From Anagrus nilaparvatae (taxonomy: Eukaryota > Arthropoda > Insecta > Hymenoptera > Mymaridae), in contig JAKSXM010000007.1 in assembly GCA_022575985.1 (NCBI GenBank), positions 13,022,501-13,086,500 on the forward strand: 64,000 nucleotides of DNA, in the 5' to 3' direction. The notes under the pieces were generated by a model that was not told the origin of the DNA, did no database searches, and worked only from the letters and a program-made list of their open reading frames with translations. Positions 39,513-51,900 of the stretch are shown piece by piece; the stretch's first letter is position 1; each line of letters starts with the position of its first letter. A program made the translations under genes and the position numbers.

Positions 39513-42500
39513 ACATAGATTTTTTTTCAATTTTATTTATTTTTTAATTTATTTTTATTTATTTATATTTTTAAATTGTCAAGTTGGTAGCGATGAAAAA
39601 ATTTTTAAGGGCATGCTTTGATATTCAGATATTTTAATTTTCTTTTTCACTAACTTTTACAAACTCTTTCTCTTAATTAAATAAAAATTGTGTAAATAAA
39701 TAGTGCATAAAAAAACACATTTTATTTATCAGTTTTATATAATTCCTTTTTTGCATTAAACTCTCTCGAAAACAGTATTAATATACACAACTTTACTAAA
39801 ATTTTTCGATTAAAATTCCAGAAAATAAGCTAGCTTTTCTCACGTGAAAAAACTAATATTTTGTCAAACACTTTTTACATCTTCGAAGCTTAACACATTT
39901 TCTCAAATTTAACTGTATTTTAATTTACTTCTTTCAATTTATCACTTTTACTTATTTTAATTTTATTTATTAAAATTATTTTAGCTCCTTGATATAAATT
40001 ACAAAATAATTATTCAAAAAATATTTTTTTACTTCAGTATAGAATAGAGATTAACTTGAATAAAAAAGTTTTTTGTAAGAAAGAAAATATTTTTCTTTTA
40101 AGTAATTGTTGCAAAGTTTTTGTGAGTGTTATTTTTTTTTTTTTTTTTGAACAATTGAAATAACTAAAAAGTTTCTGGAAATTCTTTACATTAAAATAGT
40201 TTTGTAAAGTAGTTACAAAGAAAAAATTCAATAAATTTCTACTATTTTAGGTTAAAAATGTATTTTCTTAGCTTAATATTTATTTTGAAAAATTTATTTA
40301 TTTTAATCAATCAATCAAAATACTATATCAAATTTTTGTAAGTTATAACGCATTTATTAATAAATATTTTATTATAAATTTTAATTTATTAATTTTTATT
40401 TTTTGTGAAAATTGTTTACCATTAACCATTTAAAAATTAGTAATAATTAGTTTCAGAAAGCAAATAATTTTTAAGAAAATTTCAAGAACTGATGCGATTC
40501 AAATTTTTTTTTTAATTTTTCAATTATTTGGGGACCCGGATATAACAAGGCTTACAAGGGGAGTTCAATACATTTGGAACACCGAATTACACCAAATGGT
40601 TATGGATGAGTTTGTTATGTTGAAAAAACATGCCGACTACCCTCCGTTCCTTCCAATGGGCCTTCTGGGCCTAGAAACGCAGGGCTCAATGTTATAAAAT
40701 AGGATTTTTTGGTAATTTTCAAAGAAACGCCAAAACCTCGCAAAATAACCAAAACTCTTCTGTTTGGTCTCATTTTTTTGGTTTAAGTACCACCTTTCAT
40801 ACGCCGTAAACCGCAATTTATTATCACTAATTCTCTTATCACTATAGCCAATTAACCAAACGGACATTTTTAGCTAAAAATGACCAATTTTTAAAATGCT
40901 GCCAAAATTGTAATTTTTGACGAAAATGGGTTTTATAGGTCTGAAAAAATTTGTACAAGCTTCAAATTTCCAAAAATTTTTTGCTCGTCTCATTTCCTTG
41001 ATTCGTTTTTAAGAAATGGCTCTTCAAAGTTAGCATTAAAAATGAGATTTTTTAAAAAATCGTAAAATTGGGACTGTGACTTCAAATTATCATATCTAGT
41101 TAACAAATAATTGCAAAAGGTAAAGTCAAAAAGTTTTGGAAACTTGAAGCTTGTACAAATTTTTTCAGACCTATAAAACCCATTTTCGTCAGAAATTATA
41201 AATTTGGCAGCATTTTAAAAATTGGTCATTTTTAGCTAAAAATGACCGTTTGGTTAATTGGCTATAGTGATAAGAGAATTAGTGATAATAAATTGCGGTT
41301 TACGGCGTATGAAAGGTGATACTTAAACCAAAAAAATGAGACCATCCAGAAGAGTTTTGGTTAACTTGCGAGGTTTTGGCGTTTCTTTGAAAATTACCAA
41401 AAAATCCTATTTTATAACATTGAGCCCTGCGTTTCTAGGCCCAGAAGGCCCATTGGAAGGAACGGAGGGTAGTCGGCATGTTTTTTCAACATAACAAACT
41501 CATCCATAACCATTTGGTGTAATTCGGTGTTCCAAATGTATTGAACTCCCCTTGTTAGTTATTTTTTAAATGTATTTGCAAAAATTTTAGCGAACAGAAA
41601 TTTTTTTTCGCTTTAGGCCGAATTTTTTTTCATTGTAGGAATCCGAATTTTTAGTCATATTTGAATTCCCGGAATCGAATTCTATGGGAAAATTTATTGC
41701 AGTATCAAAAAGTAAAATATTTTTTAACTTAAATTAAGCACTTGGCAGTAATAATTAGAAAATTTTACGCCAATTCACAAAAAAGGCCAAAAATATGAAA
41801 ATGACAACCAAAAATTGAGTAACTATCTAGAAAGCTAAAAATGGATGGGAGAACTTGTTTTTAGTTGCACTCACGGAAAAAATATTTTTAGTCGATTTCC
41901 GCGATTCTTCAGTACAACTTGAGCCAGCCTTTGTTACAAATTTTTAATTTGTTTCACCATCTGAGGCATTTTTTATTATTCTGGCCAAGGGATATTAGTA
42001 ATATACTGTTTCCGCTTCATGACTGATAGACAAATATAAAAAACGTTTGTAGGAAACCCAAAAGAAAAACTTTAGCCTGAATCAAAGAATCTTAAAAAAT
42101 AAAAGAATTCAGAAAATTTTTTTGAAACTATAGAATTGCTACATTTTATTTATTCAACTTTTTAAAATTTAAATTATAGTTGTATAGAAAAATTCAAATT
42201 AATTATTATTTCATCAATTAGATAGATAGATAGAACTTTATTTGTCAATAACAAAATAGTAAAATACTCAGTCGAGTTACAGCATTATTATCAAATACTT
42301 AAAAAATTGTATAATTATAAAAAATCAAAAAACAATAAAATTTTTTATTATAAAATATCGTCCCATAAGAATCACGTTTATAAGATGCTCGAAAAATCAA
42401 AATTACTTTAAACAACGAAAGAGTTAACCTAGGATCTTGAAACTTTAAATATATATTTTTTAATATGACTTTTTGCTATATATAGTTTTTATTAAAATCT

Positions 42501-45500
42501 GTACTCAAACAGAAAAGGATAGTTAACATCCTTAATTTTCTTAAAATTAAACTAATTGAATTAAATAATAAATTACAACAAATTGAATAAATTAGTTAGC
42601 AAAATAAACAATATCAAAACTATTCACAGTATTTATTTATTTAAATGATGCTTGAAAATTTGTCTTTTATACTAATTAAAGACACACACACACACACATA
42701 TATATATATTACTATAAGTTTTCTACGAATCAACCACAATAACAATTACTTTAAGGGTTTTTGACTATTTACAACTTGGTCAAATCTAATTGGAAAAGTT
42801 TTAGTTTTGACCATTAACTTCCATACTATCTGTAAAGTATTTTTATCTTCATTTTGTAAAATTTTTATTTCTTTTCAGTCAAAACTTAACTGTGAAGTAT
42901 TAGAAGATAGTATACAATTCGAAGTTAGATGGGCTGTTGCTGGTGATAGTATTGTTATTCAACTTGTTGGAAAACTTGGTAAGTTTTAAAAAATATATAT
43001 ATATATTTTATTCTGGCTATCTATCCAGGCTCGTTTGTAGAGGAGAGATCAAGATAGGGCAATGAAAATTTTTAGTAAAATTAGGAATATTTTTAGCCCC
43101 ATTTTCAACAATTTTTTAAACTTTTAAACAATTTAAAATAAGAAACGATTAAATTTTGATTCTTACTAAACAATTTTAAATCATAATTACTAGCATTATA
43201 TAAGGTTCGGCCCCTCTGCCCCAAAATTTTTGCCTCCCTCAAAAAAAAGTTTCTGGATACGTGCATAATTATCTATTATTTTATTTCAATTAATTAAATT
43301 GCAATTAAATTGATTTAAAAAATATTTATATTATTTACTTACATTAGTAAAAAATGCTAATTATAACTATTTCATTAAATATTTTTTTAATTCTACAGTA
43401 AAAAGATTTTTATAATAATTTTTCTTCTTGTACTTATAAATCGTTATTAATTTCTATACGAGTAAAAATCTGAATTTATGTAATTTGTAAGGAAAATTAA
43501 ATCAGGATTATCAGTAGTTAAAACATGTATGTACTAAAATATCTTAGAAGTCGAAAATTGAAATTTGGAAAGTTAAAAAATATTTTTGAATTTTGACCCA
43601 TTTTTGCAAAAATTTTTATCGGTTTCGATGACCAAAAGAAAAATTCAGTTGGCCAAATTTTGAATAAAATTTTAAATATACAAGAATCTTAAATTATTTT
43701 TGAATATTTAAAGACACTGATAACTTACTGTGCTTGAATTTTTCTTGAATTTGTAATTCTTATTTTCAATCAAATCCTTGAAAATTAAAAACTCAAATAA
43801 AATTCAAGCACAACAACCTGACAGTATACCAACGAAGCCTTAAATTAAAACAATCATCCCCAAAATTGAATAAAAACCTAATACCAAAAAAAATTAATAT
43901 TTCTACCCATATACATATTTTTATAAAATCTTAATTATTTTAATGTAAGTATATAGGTAAAATAATAAGATAAAAAAAATAGAGACAGAAAAGTACAAAG
44001 TCTCAACGGTATTATTAAAAAAAAAAAAAAGTATATCGTAACAGCAGCATCAGAAGATTGGTATGCTCTTGTTATTGTACATCGAATTGGTAGTAATCCT
44101 TGCGACAGGCATAAGCTTCTATCAATTATCTTGATTGAGGATATAATCGGATTATTTTATTACTTCTAAATAAAAAAAAAATTATATTTCTTATATTGCT
44201 TTTTAAATTAATATATATAACGTTGATATATAAAAATTATATCAAAAAGCTTCCAGCAACTTTAATCTTGTAGGATCGATTCATTGATCTAATATTACCT
44301 TCAACTTTTCAATTAATATCTTATGCATTTATATATACAGTTTGTGTCTGAATTTTAAATAGATTTTTTTTTTTTTTGCAAATTGCAAGTACTTAAAAAA
44401 ATGAATATTTAATATTAGATTATTTATGATTATATCTGAACATTGTATTTATTTAAGCTTTCAAATAATTTTATTTCGAATAAGAATTAGTTATTCTTTA
44501 TACTGTGCGATCAGAATATGCTTGATTTTTCAAATTTTTTGGAAATAACTGTTTTTTTTTAAATATTTATTTAAATAATAAATCTTATTTATTTTATTTT
44601 ATTTTATTTTATTTTTATTTAGAAGTATACACAGGAAATTTCCCGTTTTTTAAAATATAAAAAAAGTACAGAAAAAAAAAAAAATTTTTCCATATAGATA
44701 CAATTGTTTATAATAATTAAAAATTATTAATGCTAAAGGAAAAGAAAAGATTGACTACTTATAAATATAGATTTTGCTTTTAGATAAACTAATAAACTTA
44801 TTAAATGACATAGTGAAATCCATCCAATCCGTCTTATTACTTAAATTACTTAATCTATTACTAATTAACAATTTAGAAAATTTATTGTTCTTTATTTTAG
44901 CAGATTTAAACATTCTAGTTTTTCTTAATAATTTACCAGTAATCTAATAATTTTAGAATGTAGAGTAGAAATTAATTTTAAAGTGATAGTAAAAATATTC
45001 GAAATGAATATAGCTAAACTTTGACTGTAATATTTACTAGTTCTAGAAATTAGTGAAAATTCTCATAGATGCCAATTCAAATATTTTTACTAACCTTAAG
45101 GGTAATTTCTACTTTTCATTTGAACACAGTACAATGGTACATTAGGACTTGAAAGGATTTTTAATTACAAACTTTTTTTTCCTACAGAAAAAAATAAATA
45201 CTAGATACCGTCAACGACGGGTAGAGCGAAGCTGATCATATTTAAAATAGTTTAAATAATTTTAAAATTTTTGGGTTTTACAAGCTTTGCTCAGATTGAG
45301 CTTAAATATCAATATTTAACGTGTAAATCAGACGTAAAATTCATTAATAATAATTATTATAACTCGTTTTATAATGCACTTCACTGCAAAAATAAAGTTT
45401 TTGATATTTTCTGAGTTATATAATTAAAAAAGGATGTTCGATACATTCGTAACACCAAATAACTCAAAATTCTAATGCATCAGTTTATTATGTTGAAAAA

Positions 45501-45916
45501 ACAGGCCAAAACGCCTGTATTTATTCCAGCAGGCCTTCTGGGCCTAGAAACGAAGGATTTAATGTTATTAAATAGGATTTTTTGATAAATTTCACAGGAA
45601 TTCTGCAACCTTTCTAATTAACCAAAACACTTCTGGTTGGCACCATTTTTTTGTGTAAGCGTCACTTTTTATGCCCCAAAAACTGCAATTTTTTATCACA
45701 AATTCTCATACCTTTATAGTCCATTAAATCCCATAATGACCAATTTTTCAATTGCTCCCAAAAATGCAATTTTTGAAAACAAAGGCTTTTAGATCTCAAC
45801 ATTTTTGGTTCCTCAATGAGGAACCATTGAAATGCGTCAAATTTCGATTTTTGAGTTTTTGGCATATAAGCACGTTTTGGGACCTCAGGAAGCTAAAAAA
45901 CCGGTTTTTAAAAAAA

Positions 45917-45958
<42 letters not shown>

Positions 45959-48900
45959 CCGATGAAATTTGAATCAAGAATTAAGAATTAAGAATTAAGA
46001 ATTTTCAAAAATTTTTTCATTTTTTCATTATAATTTCTTTAATACCTCATTTATTTCCATGAAAGTACTTATATTTGGAAGTATGATTTTTACTCGAAAA
46101 ATTTTCGCCACAAAAAAATACAAAAAATACCAAATTTTTTTTCTCTTTCGACGTAGCACCTAATTTATTTCTATGAGAGTACTAGTTTTAGAAAGTTCGT
46201 TTATAGTAACTTTTTGGATCTGATACCGAATTTTTTCAAAATTTTTTTCTGAATTTCAAAAAAACATAACAATTAAAAAAACTGCAATATTTTTTTTTTT
46301 TTTTTGGGTGTAATACTTCATTTAGTTCCATGAAAGTACTAATATTTGAAAATATGGTTTTTATTCGATATCTCGAATCTGATAATTAATTTTTTTTTTA
46401 ATTTGTTCCAAAATTTTTGATCAATAAAAAAAACTTTTTAAAGTTAATAGAAATGTATGTATGATTGCATGCTTGTAATCGGTGATATCTGTGGCAGAGG
46501 AACCTTAGTGCCAGCTAGTTGGCAGGGTATTTTATATTCTCTTGTTTGATTTGCTTGAGTTGTTTTTGAGTTATGGTTTTACAAAGATAGAGATCAAAAT
46601 AGACACTTTTTGAAAAATCAAATTTGGGAGTTTATAAATTATTATATCTTGCTAATAAATAATTGAAGAGAGGTAGGAAAGAAATTTTTGTAAACCTGGA
46701 GCCAATACAAATTTTTTGAGACCTAAACCCTTTTCTCTATAGAAAATTGCAATTTTGGCATCAAATAATTGGTCATTTTTGGCAGAAAATGGGTATTTGG
46801 GCTGTTGATAATAACAGTAAGAGAATTATATAAAAAAATAGGCACAACCAGTATTTGATTTCTTAATGAGGTTGCAGCGTTCTATTAAAAATTACCAAAG
46901 AACCCTATTTAAAAATGTCAAACTCTGTGTTTCTATAGTCCAAGAAGGCTTAATGGCATGAACGGAAGGTGGTTGTCATGTTTTTTCAACAAAATAAATT
47001 ATCTATAACCATTTTGTATTATTTGGAGTTCCAAAATTATTAAACTCCCCTCCTAAATACAAATTTTGTTCTTTAAAAGTATTTTTAAATTCATTTAATC
47101 TAAGTCTTTCATGGCCAAAATACGGTTAAGTAGTTACCAAAATTTTATTTAAAAAAGAAGCAAATAAAAATAATCTTTTATCATGTAAAAGTTTTTTTTT
47201 CAGTTTCGGAGATAGTATAAACTTTTTGTACTTAGCCCTCATAGTCCAATTACGATTTTTGACGTTTAAGTCTTAATAGTTTCTTAATTTTTCTTTAAAA
47301 AATGTAATTAGTTAGTTATTTTTTACCCTTCTTCTGAAACATTGCAAAAATGAACCCTTAAAATCGGGTAGTTTTTGTTGTTTTCAGGGTGTTGTTATAA
47401 TAATAGCCTAGTTTCTTATACTATCAAATTTTCGTTGGTTTTAGTTTTTAGTGCAAGTTTTCATTCAAAGTCCGTCAGTTGTAAATTTTTCATGACCAAT
47501 TTTAAAAGAAATCTCTCACCGATAGAATCTAAAAATCAAGTACCTTAAGTTCCTGCGAAAATTGCAATTATATTAATTTTATATTTTATTTATTTAATAA
47601 AACTAGCCTTTAGCACTTTTATACAAAAGTTTAAACTAATTAAAAAAATCCGTTGTCAACCAGCTACTTCAGAAGAATTAAAAACATCAGTTTGTAATCA
47701 ATTCTCGTATATATTCAACGATAATGGAATTTCGCATAGAATGCATGTGGATAAAACTACATTTTCTTTGAACCAGGTTTAGTCCAATACAATATAATCT
47801 TAAGATTTAAAATATTTTATTTGCATAAAATACTTAACGCCATCATATCATAAGCTCCAATTTTATTATTTTTAACTGTCTTTGAATACTTAATTAATTT
47901 TACAATACTGATAAGCAACTTGTCGATTTTTTTTAGTGGCCAACTTTGACCCGAAATATTGAGTTTGCAGTTGTTTTGATCGCAAATTTGACATAAGATT
48001 CTGAAAGTTGAGACTTTATTACATGGGGATATACATTTTGAAATACATAAATTTTGGTTTTGAAATTAATTTACTGTACAAAAACAAAACTACACGTAGG
48101 TAGATAAGCTCTTGGGCGTCAAACGTGTAATAAAATAAAATGTCGATTAATGAATAATTAATAAAACTATATCTAGTGTTCTTTTGCATTTTTATGATAT
48201 TTCACTGATGCAAAGCTTATGCAAAAGCTATGAAATTTATCGCGCGGATAACATTTAGAAGGTTTTTCACCTGTATGAAGCAAAAGTACAAGAATAAACA
48301 TGCCTTTAGAAATACCAGATTGGGCCCAAAAACAATAGGTGTCATTAACTCGATAAAATAAACTCAGTTTTAAAAAATGAAAGCATTCCGTTTGATCGTT
48401 TTGGCTATATCGTGTCCGAAAGGTGTCGATTTTTGCATCCATTAAGGTAGAGCTTCGCTCTATAATAATTTAATTCTAAAGCTCTAAAAATTTGATATAA
48501 AACTAATTATAGAATTTTATTATTTAAATTTTTGCATAATATAAAAAAAGATTTCATGAGTTCTATTCAAACAGACGTATAGTTTCAAGTACACATTACG
48601 GACATCATTGGGCAATAATATGACAGGCATAAAATTCCATCTTATTCAACATTTATATGTAGTACAAGCTACATCTTTTTACAGACACGAATCCAATCAT
48701 AATGATAAAAAAAATGTCATAATTCATAAACGTGGATTTCTTGTAAAAAGTGCGGGCATTTGTTCAAATCAAAATTTATAATATGTCATTTTATTTGCAT
48801 TATTCGTGGTGTTATATATGCACTTTTATCAGAGAAAACGGAGTTTTTTATTTATTAGGTTCTGGGAATTAATTTGGTGATTTAGTCAAAATTTTGAAGT

Positions 48901-51900
48901 TCAGGATATTTTCCAAATTTTTAATAATGCACGTTGAAATCATTGTCTATACTTTTTTTTGATAAATAAAAAAAAATTATTTTTATCCAAATTGTATTTT
49001 TTTTTCTTTTTAACAGAACTGAGTTAGTTACAATAAATAAAATGATCATAAATTGAAATTCCCAAAAAAATAAAGAAAAATAGTACGTATGTGTACTTAT
49101 TAGTTTTCTATTGATTAAAATTATTTTTTTTACGCTGAAAAAAATACTTTTGAGGCTCAATTTGGGGTAAGTGGGATTTTGTTTGCCGGAAGCGAACTTT
49201 TCGTTTGCCGCTAACCGGATTCCAGTTGTGGCCGCTGGATTTTTTTTGACGATTGCAAACGTCTTTCTTAAAAAAAAAGAGTTTTACTCATTTAAAATGT
49301 GAGCATCGAAAATAAAAATGTTTATCAAAAAGTTTTATGTCATTTGCAACCATTTAAAGTAAGAAAAAAATTCCGGTCGCAGCAACCGGGCTTTTTTTCA
49401 AGTTACCTAAATTTGTAGATGAATTGTTATTAACAAATTATTGCAAAATTGGACATAATTTTAGGGATTAAGTGAAAGATTTTAAAAATTTCTAAAAGCG
49501 AAACCTGCTAAGCTTATAAAATTCGTAATTCGCAGGTCAAATTATAGCTACGAAAATTTTAGCTTCAGCCATTAAATTAAAATAAATTTCACAATAATTT
49601 GTCGATAACAATAAATTATCCACTTTTACATGAAAATAGACCGCAGATTTAGTTTCAGATCAGTATCTGATTATGCTAACGTAGTAAATTTATTATTTTT
49701 GGGACCAAAAAACATTCATACTATCCGCATACGATTTAGATGCCCAAGAACACTGTTTCAGTCCGACTGAAATGAATTAAAACCAAAATCATTTTCAAGA
49801 CATCTTCAAATCAATTTGAGATGCACTCAGTCTCATCCGCCGATCCCGGAAGTTAACCTATTAAGGCCTGAGCGGACATCCTTGGACACTTGCATTTTTC
49901 GGTAATAAAAACTGCATATTTTAGGCTAAAAACCTCACCCAGTAGGTAATTTGGGTCGCTCTTTTCATTTCCGGGGCCCTTTTTTTGATACAACCCTACG
50001 AAACGAGATATTAACCCCTAAGGTGGGGTAAATTTTAAAATAATTCTTAAAGAAACTTAAGTTCTTCCCAAATGCAAAAAAGTTTTTATTTAGCATAAAA
50101 AATTATTGCTATAGAACTCCCAAGAAATAGTTAAAAGTCAAATAAGCATGTATTAGCCATTGCATACCTCCCTAGAGGTGTCTATAGTAAGCAAAGGGGT
50201 GAGTTTTATAAATAAATGAAAGATTAAATATTTTGGGCCAAAAAACTCACCCAGTAAGTATTTTGGGTCGCTATTTTCATTTCTCAAGCAATAAAAAAAA
50301 ATTAATTATAATATAAAATAAAAAATATTTTGTAAAAAAGAAAATTCGGAAAAAAGGTAGTATAATTCAAAAATATTTTAACTTTTAATGTCCAATAAAA
50401 AAAAAATTTTAATTTCAAATTGTTGACAAACAAAAAAAGCACGATTTAAAAAGTTAAAACTAGATAAAAAAGTTTTTATCAAATTTAAATATGTTTTACA
50501 AAACAAAAAATATTTTACAAAAATTTTAACTGAATCAACTTTTATTTTTATTTACACTTTCACAGAGAATTTTATTTGTTATGACTATAAGACTTCTTTT
50601 CATTCACATTGCGAAATTTAAACAAGAGGAGAAAGGTGCAGTGCATATAAATGCTGACAATTACCACGCCTGTGTTTTGTATTTTTATTTTGACTCTCGC
50701 TAGATTTACTTTTTACATATATACCATTGCAGACGAAAAGTATGTGGAACTTTTCATGTTAAATTAATTGCTTTTTTTCAAGAAAAAATTTTTTTAATTA
50801 ATCGAAAACTGCTTCATAGTATTTTTGTTCTAAAAATAATAAATTTCTTTCATGGAGTTTTTTGAAAAATCGGAGAATATAAATAAAAATTCATGAAATT
50901 AACAAAAGTAAAAGCTTATTTGTAAATTTTAATTCACCTAACTACACCTAGATGGCGAAAATATTTCTCGCTAAAGAAATGACATTTATTTAATATATAA
51001 GAGATATATTGTTGCGTATTTAACAAGATTAATTAAATAACAAGAAAAATTTGTCTGAATTTGGTCAATTTCACCTTTTACAAATATATTCTTGCGATTA
51101 TCATGAGCGTAATGATTGATATTAAAATTAGTTTTATTTGAATTATTGTTACATGAATATAATTTGTACATTTTCTGAAATATTTATATATGTATAATTT
51201 TAGCTGCTATTATTATCAGCACAGTACTTTCAATAGTAGTTATTTTAGCTATTCTTGAATAAAGTTCTATATATAGAGCATTTTAAATACATATCTAGAT
51301 CATAATCTTTAAAATATAAACCCCATTCCAGGTGAATTCTTCCTAAAGTTTTAAAAAAATTTCATCACTATTCATAAATACATTTTGCACAAGAAATAAA
51401 TGTCTTGGGAAAATATAATTAAATTTTAAATAAAATTAGATTTTTTTTATTATTTGTCTAAAAATTTATTTAAACGAATTAATCAATGAAGAATTTTTAC
51501 AAATATCAAAAATTTCAAAATTAATATAATTTGCATTTTCCAATACAATTTGAAGAAATAATTTTTCTATGAAAAAATATATCTACACATCTTTTTTTCT
51601 TCACCTAAAAATTCGAATATTAAGCAACTAATAAAAATTGAAAAGCTCCATATATAAAATATTTCCCGACCAGAGTTTATTTTAAATCTCATGTACATAA
51701 TATAAAAGTATACAATAAAATCGCGTGTATAATATAAGTTACGACACTTTCACCTTTATGTCTTATTTTATGTTTTAAACAAATTGCCCTTTTAATTTCT
51801 ATATGTCATTATTATTATTATAAATGTTATTTATAGTCTGTGTGTGAGTGTATGAAGTCTTTAAATAATTTTATGTAATTATTTAATTGTTTTTAAAAAT

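Larger units (their letters stand above)
34027..42878 (+). other. Intron 5 (8.9 kb), containing the alternative last exon
   Basis: Holds a palindromic element (35012-35965), an inverted-repeat element (36270-36990), the alternative terminal exon (39258-39512), the 1-kb foldback 40555-41554, a partial copy (41740-41935) of the family at 703-1550, and a LINE-like tail at 42220. The stretch 34540-34990 is GC-richer and looks like element interior, but I recognise no protein in it. Confidence 0.75.

Noticed and set aside
45752..45958. 68-codon frame ending in a Val/Cys run
   Set aside because: The end is the TG microsatellite and the rest is foldback-element arm.
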